Numbered from the stretch's first letter, positions 35,207 through 44,311 are shown. The stretch: 64,000 nt of DNA from Rhabdochlamydiaceae bacterium (GCA_019752555.1 JAIELY010000001.1:1-64000), one strand, 5' to 3'. Numbers and translations are program-made. The notes: generated by a model from the letters alone, not told the origin.

Positions 35207-35761
35207 ATGGCGATACATCATCGGCTTAGAGAAAATACGAACCATCCAGGGGAAAATCCCGTTGCAAATATGCTTGTCCTAGCAAAAATGAATGGAAATA
35301 CGGATCTTCTTACAGTTAAATTTGAAACAGTAAACAAATATCTCGCAGCAGTTCGGAGCCTTGTAAACAAGCTGCTTGGAATTGAGGAGGGGGATAAATT
35401 TGACCTTGCGAAAGTTGCAACTAAGCTGGATGTGTTGCACTCAGAGGAAAATCTCGCCTTGTTAAAAAATCGGCTTGATAAGAAGAATACTAAGATCACT
35501 GGTTTAAAAGCTGAGATCCGTAGGCTTCGAAATTCTGACAGCGAACAATATCATATTAAAGCTTCTACGAAGTCTGAGAAATTAACTCGCAAGCAAGCTA
35601 AATTAAGGGCGGAATTAGAGACGGTTGCTGCTGCAGCAGATAACTTAACTCTTTACACTTTGCGTCATCAAAAAGATGGGGGCAATCGTGAAGCTGTGCG
35701 TACGTTATCGAATGTTTGTGAAAGATTAAATTCAATTTTGGGAGATAGCAGCAAGAATTAA
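35207..35761 (+). CDS. Small coiled-coil protein, orphan
   Basis: A 184-aa protein with no family I can name. Residues ~95-160 have heptad-like Leu/Ile spacing with many charges (ALLKNRLDKKNTKITGLKAEIRRLR; KLTRKQAKLRAELETV), a likely coiled coil. There is no signal peptide or membrane helix. The upstream region is extremely AT-rich, like those of the lipase-like and kinase-like genes. It sits between the plsX block and lpxB, two blocks that are apart in C. trachomatis, and its last 30 bases overlap the convergent lpxB. Confidence 0.6.
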   Translation: MAIHHRLRENTNHPGENPVANMLVLAKMNGNTDLLTVKFETVNKYLAAVRSLVNKLLGIEEGDKFDLAKVATKLDVLHSEENLALLKNRLDKKNTKITGLKAEIRRLRNSDSEQYHIKASTKSEKLTRKQAKLRAELETVAAAADNLTLYTLRHQKDGGNREAVRTLSNVCERLNSILGDSSKN

Positions 35762-36886
35762 TCTTGCTGCTTCAAGATTCGCATTCTTATCTTGCATATT
35801 TTGGCAAAGCGTATCGCATTGCTCTTGGCAGCGTTTGCGCTTTTTCTCATTGCCGATCATTTCTTCGCAATGCATCAACAAAGACTCTTCCGTGAAGTTG
35901 GGCCCAAAGAGTTCGGGAAAGACTGTGTCTTTTGCAATAATGTTGACAAGGCAGTAATGAGGCAGTCTAATGCGAAGGATGTCTCTTGCAATGATCAGGT
36001 CTAGTTTAGAAATTCCATAAGTCACAACTGTTGGTACGCCGTGCAGGGCAAGCTCGAGTGTGATTGTTCCTGACTTTGCAATGGCGGCATGGGCGTGTTT
36101 CATGAGGTTGTAGGTGGCCTCTACGGGAAAAAGAGCAAGGTCGGCCCCAATGTTTAATCCGGATTCGACAATCAGCGATTCGATAAGCGATCGGTACTTC
36201 TCATCTGAAACAGAGATGGCAAAGAAAAGATCGGGATGAATTTCTTTAAGGCGTCTGCATGTTTTCAAATAAAGCGGGAAGTTGCGGATGAGCTCTTTTT
36301 GACGGCTTCCAGGAAACACAGCAATTGTTTTTCGATCTTTTGGCAAAGGTAGAGATTGATAGGGATATTCTTTAAAGCGTTGGATCAAAGGATGTCCGAC
36401 AAAGGCGACATCTAATGTTGTAGCGCGGAAATACTCTTTTTCAAAGGGGAGAATGCTAAGAAGCAGATCGAGATATTTTGCCATGAAAGGGATCCGTTTT
36501 TTTCCCCATGCCCAAATAGACGGGCAGATGAAATGACAGAGTTTTCCTTGATATCCTTTTTTCCGTAAATGGCGTGCCATGCGCAGGTTGAATCCAGGAT
36601 AATCGATGAAGAGAACTGCTTTGGGATTAAATTCCAAAATTGTGCGTGCGATCATGTAAAACTTAAGGATCAGCTTGGGTAAAGCTAAGAACACATCGAT
36701 AAAGCCCATGACCTGAAATTCTTCCATTGGCAGAACACTCAGCATCCCTTGAGCGCGCATTCTTGGCCCTCCTACGCCTGCAATCCGGAGGGTAGGATAA
36801 AGAGCTTTTAAAGATTCAAGCAGTTTTTCTCCGTATAGGTCTCCGCTTTTCTCTCCTGCAAAGATAAAAAGATCACAAGACATCAA
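35732..36886 (-). CDS. lpxB: Lipid-A-disaccharide synthase
   Basis: LpxB joins UDP-2,3-diacylglucosamine and lipid X. Typical features: FAGEKSGDLYG at the start, GVGGPRM, MGFIDVF, FIDYPGFNLRMA, the CPSIWAWG block and FPGSRQKEL. At 384 aa it is the normal bacterial size and lacks the extra domain of the Chlamydia enzyme (about 600 aa, from memory). It overlaps the alpha/beta hydrolase gene upstream by 14 bases. Being followed by pcnB two genes up keeps the chlamydial CT411-CT410 neighbourhood. Confidence 0.95.
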   Translation of the reverse strand: MMSCDLFIFAGEKSGDLYGEKLLESLKALYPTLRIAGVGGPRMRAQGMLSVLPMEEFQVMGFIDVFLALPKLILKFYMIARTILEFNPKAVLFIDYPGFNLRMARHLRKKGYQGKLCHFICPSIWAWGKKRIPFMAKYLDLLLSILPFEKEYFRATTLDVAFVGHPLIQRFKEYPYQSLPLPKDRKTIAVFPGSRQKELIRNFPLYLKTCRRLKEIHPDLFFAISVSDEKYRSLIESLIVESGLNIGADLALFPVEATYNLMKHAHAAIAKSGTITLELALHGVPTVVTYGISKLDLIIARDILRIRLPHYCLVNIIAKDTVFPELFGPNFTEESLLMHCEEMIGNEKKRKRCQEQCDTLCQNMQDKNANLEAARLILAAISQN

Positions 36887-37637
36887 TTGCTCCTAGTAGA
36901 TGGGCTAAAAAATGAGCGCCTTGATGGAAAATCTCTTTGGAGGTGCCATGGCCTTGAAAACCAATGGAAGGGGTGATGATCATTTCGATCTGTGGAGAGC
37001 GGATCTTTTTCTCGAGCGCTGCTTGTGCAAGCTCTTCGATGAAATCAAAGCAATGCCGGGTGCCAACGCGTGTGTCGAGGTTGCCGATCGTGCATAGGAT
37101 GGTGCGATCTGCAAGAGATTCAATGAGGCGGGTGAGATCTAAGGATTGAACAAGAGTGTTGTGCGTTAAGGACTGGAATTCCTTAATGCTGCTGAGTTTA
37201 GTAAGGGGTGCAAATCCTACGATATGACGCAATAAGGGGATTCTTGCTGCCGCATGAAAAGCGATGAAGGCGCCGCGGGAAAGGCCCATAACACCGATTT
37301 TTTCAGCGATAACAAGGTCGAGATGGATAAGGGTTTCAACAACAGCTTCGATTTGGTCGATGCATTCTTTGATGATATTGTGATTGCAAGAGAGTGCTTG
37401 CGCCCAAAGGAACATCGCTTGAGTGGCTGGTAAATCGGGTCCATGCCCCGGAAGCGTTAATGAAAAGATGCGCATCGGAAGTTTTGAGAGGTAGACTGCT
37501 GGCTGATTAAAGGGGTCTTTATCTAGCGATTCTTCCGCGGAGAGCGCGAAGTAGAAGACCGCAGGTAAGGGGCCCGCAGAAAGATCGGGTCCGAGGTATC
37601 CAATTTCTAGCCCTGATGGGAGTTTGAGTGTTTGCAT
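36873..37637 (-). CDS. Alpha/beta hydrolase
   Basis: A 254-aa alpha/beta hydrolase with the nucleophile elbow GVMGLSRGAFIAFH (Ser in GLSRGA), a possible acid in GNLDTRVG and a His in GFQGHGTS, so a full Ser-Asp-His set. There is no signal peptide. The substrate is unknown. It lies between pcnB (8-base gap) and lpxB (14-base overlap) in a run of same-strand genes, suggesting co-expression with RNA and lipid A genes but not a shared function. Confidence 0.75.
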   Translation of the reverse strand: MQTLKLPSGLEIGYLGPDLSAGPLPAVFYFALSAEESLDKDPFNQPAVYLSKLPMRIFSLTLPGHGPDLPATQAMFLWAQALSCNHNIIKECIDQIEAVVETLIHLDLVIAEKIGVMGLSRGAFIAFHAAARIPLLRHIVGFAPLTKLSSIKEFQSLTHNTLVQSLDLTRLIESLADRTILCTIGNLDTRVGTRHCFDFIEELAQAALEKKIRSPQIEMIITPSIGFQGHGTSKEIFHQGAHFLAHLLGAIDVL

Positions 37638-37645
37638 GAGATCCT

Positions 37646-38884
37646 CTATTCAGAAGAGCGAGAGCGGCGGCGTCTGCGGCGGCGTTTTAGGGGCGCCTCG
37701 CTGGGAGGATTTGTCACTATTTCCTTCCATTGATCGTAAATTTGTTTGAGTCCCGGCTCTAAGCAGCAGCGCACTTCGAGAAAGTCCAACGCCTTAGGAA
37801 ATTCGGGGTCGTTTGGAACTCGAAGGCGGCGCTGCTTTTTTTTATCGATAGGGGTGAGTCGGTATTGGCCTGTGAGAATAGAGGTGAGCCCGACGCGCAA
37901 CCTACGAGGCAACAGGAAAAAAGGATGGAAAATTTCGTTGATTTGGTCGTGAACCTCTTCGTAAATTTCTCCAAGATGGGGATTTCGCTCCCGATCGATG
38001 TAGCGCGTTTGAATTCTTTTTTGCAAAATGGGATAAACAAGGCACGCCAAGAGGATGGTTCGATCCAACAGGGGGCGAGGAGGTTCATGAAACGTGGTGT
38101 CGATCTCTTGAAGATAAGAATAAATTTCTCCCCCTTCATTCGATTCTAGAACATCGCCGAGGACGGGCATGAGAAGGTGGAGGATGCCGTGTTCTGTCAT
38201 CAAACGGAAAAAGGACTCTGATGAGCTGGATTCGAGCATGCGCAAAAGCTCTTCTTGAATACGTGCCGATGAACTTTTGACAATCTCGCCTCTGCACTCG
38301 AGAAGAGCTATGCGGGCAGGAGGGTCGACTTCAAAGCCAAAACGCGCTTGGAATTTAAGCAGCCGAATCATGCGCACGGGATCTTGCTTGAAGCGGATAA
38401 AGGGTTGACCAATCGTTCGCAAGTACTTTTTTTGTATGTCGGGATACCCTCCTACAAAATCGATGATTTCTTGAGTCGCAGCATCGTAGAAAAGGCCATT
38501 AATAGTGAAGTCGCGCCGCTTGACATCTTCTTCTGGCGTTCCCCAGACATTATCTCGGACAATTAAAGTGTCATTTTCATTATCCCCTGAGCGGAATGTG
38601 GAGACTTCGATAATTTTTTTTCCGAAACGGATATGGGCTAACCGGAAACGACGTCCGATCAAGATGCAATTGCGAAAGAGTTTTTTGATTTGTTCAGGTT
38701 CTGCAGAAGTGGAGATATCGTAATCTTTGGGTTTTTGATTGAGCAGAAGATCGCGGACGCTTCCGCCGACAAGATAGGCAATGAATCCAGCTGCGCGTAA
38801 TTTTTCCAGAATATAAAGCGCGTCGGGGTCGATTTTGCTTACCGAGAGCTGATGCTCTTCAACGGGATAGGTTTTGCGTTCCAC
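37646..38884 (-). CDS. pcnB: Poly(A) polymerase (class II nucleotidyltransferase)
   Basis: The nucleotidyltransferase head has LVGGSVRDLLL and KDYDIS (DxD metal site). The segment LIGRRFRLAHIRFG fits the poly(A) polymerase signature rather than the CCA-adding one. RRDFTINGLFYD and RRDFT-type motifs follow. The C-terminus is a run of Arg residues, typical of PcnB for RNA binding. It adds A tails that promote mRNA decay. Both tRNAs in the window lack CCA, so a separate CCA-adding paralogue should exist elsewhere. Confidence 0.88.
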   Translation of the reverse strand: MERKTYPVEEHQLSVSKIDPDALYILEKLRAAGFIAYLVGGSVRDLLLNQKPKDYDISTSAEPEQIKKLFRNCILIGRRFRLAHIRFGKKIIEVSTFRSGDNENDTLIVRDNVWGTPEEDVKRRDFTINGLFYDAATQEIIDFVGGYPDIQKKYLRTIGQPFIRFKQDPVRMIRLLKFQARFGFEVDPPARIALLECRGEIVKSSSARIQEELLRMLESSSSESFFRLMTEHGILHLLMPVLGDVLESNEGGEIYSYLQEIDTTFHEPPRPLLDRTILLACLVYPILQKRIQTRYIDRERNPHLGEIYEEVHDQINEIFHPFFLLPRRLRVGLTSILTGQYRLTPIDKKKQRRLRVPNDPEFPKALDFLEVRCCLEPGLKQIYDQWKEIVTNPPSEAPLKRRRRRRRSRSSE

Positions 38885-38955
38885 TCAATTCAAGTCCGGC
38901 TATAGGGGGATGAAAAGCTCCTGTATACCAGAGAAATTATCTGAAGTCAATCACT

Positions 38956-39423
38956 CTAAAGAGGGTGTAAATTGTTATTTGAAATAAAAAGGTCTTTCCA
39001 GTGGTAATGATCGAGAAGTCCTGCCGTAGGACGCTGCAAAATATGGTAAGCGGCATAAAGGGCTTCGACGGAAGCTAAGCCTCTTTTGGGGTCTTTGCAG
39101 TCCTCCTGTCTTCTGGGATAGGCTGTTTGAAAATGCGAAGGAAGGCTGCGCATTTCAAAAAGGTGGGGGGAGCAAAGCTGTGCGAACATCGTTTCTGTGT
39201 GTCTCCAGGTCCCATCGATGAGAAAAATCCCTTTTGAAGCGTCATTAGCTGTTAATAGAGGTGCATCAAGGCATAAGAGGATGTAGCCTTCAAGGGAGGG
39301 GAGTTTGTGTTTGGGGTAAGTGTAAAATGTGCAGTCGGGGCGCGATTCTAAGCCGCGCAGGCTGCACTTTTTCAGATTCTCTCTGCGGTGGCGTAAAATA
39401 AGTGTTTGAGGAAATGAATGCAT
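38956..39423 (-). CDS. DTW/Tsr3-superfamily aminocarboxypropyltransferase-like protein
   Basis: A 155-aa protein with the DTW-type motif LIDGTWRHTETMF and the downstream TAYPRR...GLASVEALYAAYHIL block, matching the SPOUT-like DTW/Tsr3 superfamily whose members move the 3-amino-3-carboxypropyl group of SAM onto RNA (acp3U in tRNA by TapT, acp3-pseudouridine in rRNA by Tsr3). It lacks the N-terminal zinc Cys cluster of TapT and is short. The RNA target is open. It stands alone between pcnB and a divergent thioredoxin-like gene. Confidence 0.65.
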   Translation of the reverse strand: MHSFPQTLILRHRRENLKKCSLRGLESRPDCTFYTYPKHKLPSLEGYILLCLDAPLLTANDASKGIFLIDGTWRHTETMFAQLCSPHLFEMRSLPSHFQTAYPRRQEDCKDPKRGLASVEALYAAYHILQRPTAGLLDHYHWKDLFISNNNLHPL

Positions 39424-39560
39424 TTTTTATAGATTGTACTATCTTGACTTTGTACGTTTTGCGCCCCGAACCCTGGATAGGGAGTCTTCGAAGCGTAAAT
39501 ACAAGGCCGAGGCTAAATATGTAAGACCATTCATTCTCTCCAATCTGAAGTTTTTAAGCT

Positions 39561-40565
39561 ATGAAAACAATTTTTGCACTGTGTTTATTGCTGACAGTAG
39601 CCGGAAATGCTGAGTCTCATTTTACTGAGACTTCCCATGTTCAGATGATGTTGCCCGGATGGATGACAGATGAACTGAGCGCTCTACAGAGAGCTCAACA
39701 GGAAAAAAAACCTCTTGTAGTCGCTTTTTTAGGAGATGGGTGGTGTCCCTGGTCTGAAAAATGGGCTCAAGAGATGTTGGGAAAAACAGAGTTCGTAGAG
39801 CTCTTAGATGGGCACGCTGTGTTATTGCATGTGGCAATGGCCCAAGATAACCCTGGGCGTATGAGTGAAATCCGCGAAAAATACCAGGTTTATCATTGCC
39901 CTCAGATGATTGCTTATGCAAAAGATGGCGAGGAAATTGGGCGGATTGAGTACGCTCCAATGGACCCTAAACAATATGCAACGCAAATTTTCCAGTTGAT
40001 CGGGCAATTTAATGAGATTCGCTCCTATATCGATCATCCCGAGGAAACTAACGACATCGAGCAGTTGCAAAGACTTTATCAAAATGCGCAAAAGTTGAGC
40101 TCTTCGTTTTATAAGGACAAATTATTGCAGTTGGGTCTTGAGAGGGATTCTGGGACTTTCTTTCTTTTGGAAAAATATGGCACGTTGATCCGTCAGTTAA
40201 AACTCAAAAATCCTTTAGTTCAGCAGATGCGCAAAAAAGTACTCGAAAGAGACCCGAAAAACGCCCATGGAACCCACCTTTCCCTTGCGATTTTGGAGTT
40301 TGAAAAACTCTCGCGTGCGCTTAAATCTAAGGAATCGCCAGATAAGGCGGCAATTCCTCTTGTTAGCTATCTTCAAAAATACGGGAAGAAAGACAAGGAA
40401 AATCTATGGAAGGTTGAGTTAATGCTCGCGCATTTTTATTTTAGCAAAAATCGTATAGATACAGCGCTTTCACATGCTAAGGTTTCACATGAGCGCGCGC
40501 CAGACGCAGCAAAAGGGGAGATCGCTGATCTCATCGAATATTTTAGTCAAAAAACACAACACTAG
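39561..40565 (+). CDS. Exported thioredoxin-like protein with helical C-terminus
   Basis: A signal peptide (MKTIFALCLLLTVAGNAES) precedes a thioredoxin domain (about 28-150): GDGWCPWSEKWAQ places Cys62 and Ser65 in a C-X-X-S site, and VYHCPQMIAY has the cis-Pro position with an extra Cys. The remaining ~180 residues are helical and TPR-like (MLAHFYFSKNRIDTALSHAK). A single active-site Cys suggests a chaperone or isomerase-like or reductase-type role in the periplasm, not an oxidase. C. trachomatis has, as I recall, a predicted disulfide isomerase (CT783) close to rnpA, as here. Confidence 0.75.
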   Translation: MKTIFALCLLLTVAGNAESHFTETSHVQMMLPGWMTDELSALQRAQQEKKPLVVAFLGDGWCPWSEKWAQEMLGKTEFVELLDGHAVLLHVAMAQDNPGRMSEIREKYQVYHCPQMIAYAKDGEEIGRIEYAPMDPKQYATQIFQLIGQFNEIRSYIDHPEETNDIEQLQRLYQNAQKLSSSFYKDKLLQLGLERDSGTFFLLEKYGTLIRQLKLKNPLVQQMRKKVLERDPKNAHGTHLSLAILEFEKLSRALKSKESPDKAAIPLVSYLQKYGKKDKENLWKVELMLAHFYFSKNRIDTALSHAKVSHERAPDAAKGEIADLIEYFSQKTQH

Positions 40566-40571
40566 TGTTGT
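40556..40571. repeat. Perfect 16-bp palindrome at a convergent gene junction
   Basis: ACAACACTAGTGTTGT reads the same on both strands and includes the TAG stop of the thioredoxin-like gene. With no loop and no T run it is not a standard terminator; it may be a protein site or chance. Confidence 0.4.
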
Positions 40572-40593
40572 TCGTCGGCTTAGCTGTCATTTG

Positions 40594-42615
40594 TTAATCA
40601 ACTGTCTGCCAAGAGGAGAGTTTTAAGAGTTCTTTTGGAATTTCAAACAAAAAGCGGGAAGGGGCTGTTTGAATTTCTTTCCCCATTTTTTTGCGCACGC
40701 GCGCCATGCTGAGCGTTAAAAACTTTTTCGCTCGCGTCATCGCGACATACATCAACCGGCGCTCTTCTTCAAGTCCTGTTTCCATGATGCTTTTCTCATG
40801 AGGGATAATGTGATCTTCAAGGCCGACGAGAAAGCAAGCTGTAAACTCAAGGCCTTTAGCGCTGTGAAATGTCATGACATTGACCTTATCTTGGCGTTGC
40901 TCTTTATCTCGTTGGATGATTTTCTCTTGGTCGAGCAGGGTTGAGCTTAAAAAATGACTCAAGGAAATCTCATTTTCAAGGCCTTGAGAAGATAATTCTT
41001 CTTCGTAGATGGCAAGAGCATCAAGACAGTGAGCGACATTTTCCCATTTAAACTCGCGCATTTTTTCACTTTTCACCTCGTCTGTAATCGCTTTTTTATA
41101 GTCGATTTCATCGATGAGCCAAGAGAGCGCAGGATGAAGCGGCGGGTGTTTAAACTTTTCAATGGCTTGGCGCATGAGTTCCATGAAGGAGCGGATCCCA
41201 TGAAGAGCTCGCTCTGAGAGGTCGTTTTTCATTTCGGAAGAAAGAGGCGATGCGATCTCTTCTAATACATTCCAAAGAGGGATGTTGCGTGAGCGATTGA
41301 GTTGTGTTAACAGATCCAGTGTTTTATCGGAAATGCCTCGGCGGGGCACATTGATGATTCGAAGTAGCGCCTCTTGATCTAGCGGATTGGCAATTGCTTT
41401 AAGATACGCCATGATGTCTTTGATCTCTGCGCGCTCGTTAAATTCTGTGCCGCCAAAAATTTCATACGGGATTCCTCGAACCCACTGACCGTCTTTTTCC
41501 CATGCGCCTTGCATCAGGGCAAGTTCGATGGGGCGAGAGAGAATGTTCGAGCGATAGAGAATTGCCATCTCTTTCCAGGGAATTTTCTTTTCTTTGCGCA
41601 AATAGATCATCCTTTGGACGACCGATTGCGCTTCTTCCATGTCGGTCGGTGCATGGAACAAAGTGATCAAATCTCCCCGTTCAGCCGTGCTCCATAATTG
41701 TTTGCCGTGCCGTTTTTCATTGTTCGCAATCACGGCATTAGCAGCATTTAAGATGAGAGGGGTAGACCTGTAATTTTGCTCGAGCTTGATGATTGTTTTA
41801 GATTCAAATTGTAGGATGTTTTTGATTTCTGCCCCGCGCCACCCATAGATGGATTGATCATCATCTCCTACGACGCAAAGGTTGTCGTGTTTTGCAGAAA
41901 GTAGTTTTGCTAACCGGTACTGGATCGGATTTGTATCCTGGTACTCGTCAATCATCAGGTAATGGAATTGGTTCTGATATTTCTCAAGAACAGCGGGATG
42001 CTCCTCAAAGAGCTGCACTGTTAATGAAAGAAGGCTATCGAAATCGACAGCATTATAAGCGCGCATGCAGCTGTGGAGCCGTTGAAAGAGTTCCGCGCTA
42101 AAGGTGTCGTGCCAATCAGGATTATCTTGAAGCGTTTCTTCGAAGGCAATCCCCCGGCTTTTTGCGTAGGTGATTTTTTGAATTGTCGGTTCAATGGAAG
42201 GCAAATCCCCTTCATGTTCGAGCATGTGGCGCACAAGTTGCTTTGTCAGCCTGCGGATATCAGACTCATCATACAGGCTAAAATGAGGCGTATAGCCGAG
42301 CAGGTGGATCTCTTTGCGCAGCAAATGCATGCAAAAGCTGTGAAAGGTGCTTAGATTGACTTGCTTGGCAATTTTTTGAGTTACAATTTTGGCGACCCTC
42401 TCGCGCATCTCAGCTGCGGCCTTATTGGTAAAGGTTAAGCCGAGTATGGATGAAGGAGGAACTTGTTTGTTTTGAATTAGGTGGGCGATCCGATAGGCAA
42501 GCACGCTTGTCTTACCGCTTCCGGCTCCCGCTAAAATAAGTACCCGGCCATCGGTTGTCTGAACGGCTTGTTGCTGGGCAGAATTTAAATGGGCGAAGGC
42601 TTGGCCTGGATTCAT
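40594..42615 (-). CDS. uvrD: ATP-dependent DNA helicase UvrD/PcrA
   Basis: Superfamily 1 helicase of 673 aa with all main motifs: Q-motif LNSAQQQAV, Walker A LAGAGSGKTSVLA, motif Ia GLTFTNKAAAEM, Walker B MIDEYQDTN, motif III VGDDDQSIYGWRGA, motif IV EQNYRST, motif V VNVMTFHSAKGLEF and motif VI VAMTRAKK. It unwinds DNA in mismatch and excision repair with MutS and UvrC, both encoded further right in the window. The stop overlaps nothing; its ATG overlaps the rnpA stop by 4 bases. Confidence 0.95.
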   Translation of the reverse strand: MNPGQAFAHLNSAQQQAVQTTDGRVLILAGAGSGKTSVLAYRIAHLIQNKQVPPSSILGLTFTNKAAAEMRERVAKIVTQKIAKQVNLSTFHSFCMHLLRKEIHLLGYTPHFSLYDESDIRRLTKQLVRHMLEHEGDLPSIEPTIQKITYAKSRGIAFEETLQDNPDWHDTFSAELFQRLHSCMRAYNAVDFDSLLSLTVQLFEEHPAVLEKYQNQFHYLMIDEYQDTNPIQYRLAKLLSAKHDNLCVVGDDDQSIYGWRGAEIKNILQFESKTIIKLEQNYRSTPLILNAANAVIANNEKRHGKQLWSTAERGDLITLFHAPTDMEEAQSVVQRMIYLRKEKKIPWKEMAILYRSNILSRPIELALMQGAWEKDGQWVRGIPYEIFGGTEFNERAEIKDIMAYLKAIANPLDQEALLRIINVPRRGISDKTLDLLTQLNRSRNIPLWNVLEEIASPLSSEMKNDLSERALHGIRSFMELMRQAIEKFKHPPLHPALSWLIDEIDYKKAITDEVKSEKMREFKWENVAHCLDALAIYEEELSSQGLENEISLSHFLSSTLLDQEKIIQRDKEQRQDKVNVMTFHSAKGLEFTACFLVGLEDHIIPHEKSIMETGLEEERRLMYVAMTRAKKFLTLSMARVRKKMGKEIQTAPSRFLFEIPKELLKLSSWQTVD

Positions 42616-43052
42616 GGTCGAATTTTATCTATAAGGGAGGAGAGGTCGTTAAAAATTTTTCTTTTATTTAGAGGGACAGGGATCGTGCGAGGGTAAACGT
42701 TCACTTCCAAGCTTCTTGGTAGAGTAGGGTAAAGTTCGCGAAACACCTCGCGTACAAGCCGCTTAAAACGGTTGCGGTCATGCGCTTTACCATGTTTTCG
42801 GGAAATGGTAATGCCAAGCCGAGGGCGGGGAGACCGCCCTAAACGAAAGTCAATACGCAAAGCGTCTGTCCCAAGTCGAGTGCCAAATTTCAAAAGATTC
42901 TTATAGTGAGATCGATGAAGAATGCGTGCAGACTTAGGAAAGGTGTATTGAATACAGCTTACGCTGTCGTCAATTGCTTGCGTCCGCTGCGTCGTCTGCG
43001 GTTGATGATCTTTCTGCCGTCTTTCGTCTTCATTCTCTTGCGGAAGCCACAT
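42612..43052 (-). CDS. rnpA: Ribonuclease P protein component, start inside rpmH
   Basis: RnpA binds the RNase P RNA to mature tRNA 5' ends. The family RNR motif is clear in [16 protein letters not shown], after [16 protein letters not shown]. From the core back to 43052 there is no other ATG, GTG or usable TTG start, so the gene most likely begins at the ATG at 43052, within the rpmH coding region in another frame. That gives a 146-aa protein with a ~34-residue Gln/Asp-rich extension. The 3' end overlaps uvrD by 4 bases (ATGA). Confidence 0.85.
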   Translation of the reverse strand: MWLPQENEDERRQKDHQPQTTQRTQAIDDSVSCIQYTFPKSARILHRSHYKNLLKFGTRLGTDALRIDFRLGRSPRPRLGITISRKHGKAHDRNRFKRLVREVFRELYPTLPRSLEVNVYPRTIPVPLNKRKIFNDLSSLIDKIRP

Positions 43053-43096
43053 GTGGTTTGTCTTTTTTTCTTGCTAGGTTGGTAGGTGCGTTTCAT
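42959..43096 (-). CDS. rpmH: 50S ribosomal protein bL34
   Basis: A 45-aa bL34 starting [13 protein letters not shown], then [26 protein letters not shown], ending TTA. It is the standard partner of rnpA, but here its last 94 bases overlap the rnpA reading frame. An AAGGAT lies six bases upstream of the ATG. It was too short for a normal ORF cutoff; coordinates come from direct translation. Confidence 0.97.
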   Translation of the reverse strand: MKRTYQPSKKKRQTTCGFRKRMKTKDGRKIINRRRRSGRKQLTTA

Positions 43097-43247
43097 GATG
43101 ATCCTTCAATCCTTAAAAATTTTTTCTACTCATAATATACGGGATAGGGTCAAAAATCCTCAAGGACAAAATGATCTATTGCCAAGAAACACTCTCATCG
43201 CGTATAACATTGGCAAGCATTAATTTTTTTTAATCTTCAGGTTTGAC

Positions 43248-43385
43248 ATGAAATGCAGAGCTTCTATTAAAGCCGACCCATCGAAAGGGGACAAAATTGT
43301 CCGCCGACAGGGACGTGTCTATGTGATTAACAAAACCGATCCTAACCGCAAGCAGAGACAAAAAGGTCCTGCTCGTAAAAAGTAG
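43248..43385 (+). CDS. rpmJ: 50S ribosomal protein bL36
   Basis: A 45-aa bL36 starting [35 protein letters not shown] and ending in a basic KKK-type tail. It is somewhat longer than the 37-38-aa zinc form and lacks the CxxC zinc pattern (only one Cys, position 3), so it is the zinc-free type. It stands 9 bases before rpsN, an arrangement also found in Chlamydia, away from the main ribosomal operon. Confidence 0.93.
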   Translation: MKCRASIKADPSKGDKIVRRQGRVYVINKTDPNRKQRQKGPARKK

Positions 43386-43394
43386 CGAGAGAAC

Positions 43395-43700
43395 ATGGCA
43401 ACAAAATCCTCTATGGCAAAGCAAAAACGACGCGAGCGCCTCGTTAAATTGAAATGGGAAAAGCGTCAAGAATTGAAGGCGATTGTCCTCGATCTAAATA
43501 AAAGCGAAGAAGAGCGTTTGGACGCTAAGATGAAGCTTAATAAGCTTCCACGCAATTCTTCTCCGGTTCGTTTAAGAAGCCGCTGCCAGCTCACAGGCCG
43601 TGCACGCGGGGTATTGCGCAAGTTCAAGCTTTCCCGTCTTTGCTTCCGCGAGATGGCGAATAGCGGAATGATTCCCGGCGTTGTCAAGTCAAGCTGGTAA
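43395..43700 (+). CDS. rpsN: 30S ribosomal protein uS14 (zinc-free long form)
   Basis: A 101-aa uS14: [17 protein letters not shown]..., [46 protein letters not shown]. The length and the lack of paired Cys show the long, zinc-independent form. AGAGAACATGG gives a modest start context after rpmJ. A rho-independent terminator follows the stop codon. Confidence 0.97.
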   Translation: MATKSSMAKQKRRERLVKLKWEKRQELKAIVLDLNKSEEERLDAKMKLNKLPRNSSPVRLRSRCQLTGRARGVLRKFKLSRLCFREMANSGMIPGVVKSSW

Positions 43701-43719
43701 TCCCGAGATATGTCTTTAT

Positions 43720-43758
43720 ACCACAGAGGCGACGTTATGTCAGCCCTGTGGTCTTTTT
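43720..43758 (+). terminator. Rho-independent terminator of rpmJ-rpsN
   Basis: ACCACAG at 43720-43726 pairs with CTGTGGT near 43746-43752 and is followed by CTTTTT. It lies at the junction with the convergent GYF-domain gene, whose stop is inside the T run. Confidence 0.75.
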
Positions 43759-44186
43759 CATGCTATAGGCTTAAGCACTTGTTCAAAATGTTTCCAATTT
43801 TCTAAGTTTTCGTTCCAGACAAACGTTTTTTCACTTACCTTCCCCTGTTTCCACGCATGGCTAAGTGCAGTCAAGCTCATAGGACCGAGCTGTTCATGGC
43901 TCTGATCTAGATAGTACCACAGTTTTTCTGAATGGGCGGGGTCGATTGTTTCGAGAAGAGATTTTTGAAAATAGGGGTGCGGGGCAGGGGCTGGCGGCTC
44001 GGCCGGTTTGCTGATCGGGGTGGATCTTTTTTTTGATGGTAGTAAGAAAAGGATTAGCAATCCTAGAATGCCAAACAAAAAACCTATTACGAACCAGGCC
44101 CTGTGATTGCGTCCTCGTTGTTTAGCATAATGTGAAGCGATGGCTCCCACAGCAATGCAGATGAGAAAAAGAAAGAGATTTTGCAT
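43758..44186 (-). CDS. Membrane-anchored GYF_2 (DUF4339) domain protein
   Basis: A 142-aa protein. N-terminal half: two hydrophobic helices (NLFLFLICIAVGAIASHYA and WFVIGFLFGILGLLILFLL). A Pro-rich linker follows, then a GYF_2/DUF4339 domain (WYYLDQSHEQLGPMSLTAL...FVWNENLENWKHF) that in other proteins binds partner peptides. The frame opens at 44210; I take ATG 44186, which follows GAGGA at good distance. By place, next to rpsN, it matches the C. trachomatis gene I recall as CT788. Confidence 0.75.
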   Translation of the reverse strand: MQNLFLFLICIAVGAIASHYAKQRGRNHRAWFVIGFLFGILGLLILFLLPSKKRSTPISKPAEPPAPAPHPYFQKSLLETIDPAHSEKLWYYLDQSHEQLGPMSLTALSHAWKQGKVSEKTFVWNENLENWKHFEQVLKPIA

Positions 44187-44311
44187 ATTTGTCCTCGCAG
44201 TATGATCCAATCATAGGGAAAACAAGGGTTCATTGCAAGGGGGTGAGGCAAATTGAAAGTGCGCGAAAATGGGGGTTCATTTAAGATGGGAAGATGTCAG
44301 GAGATATTGTC

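Noticed and set aside
43097-43247. Replication origin near rpmH/rnpA
   Set aside because: No dnaA gene and no cluster of DnaA boxes seen; the region is only a divergent promoter for rpmH and rpmJ.
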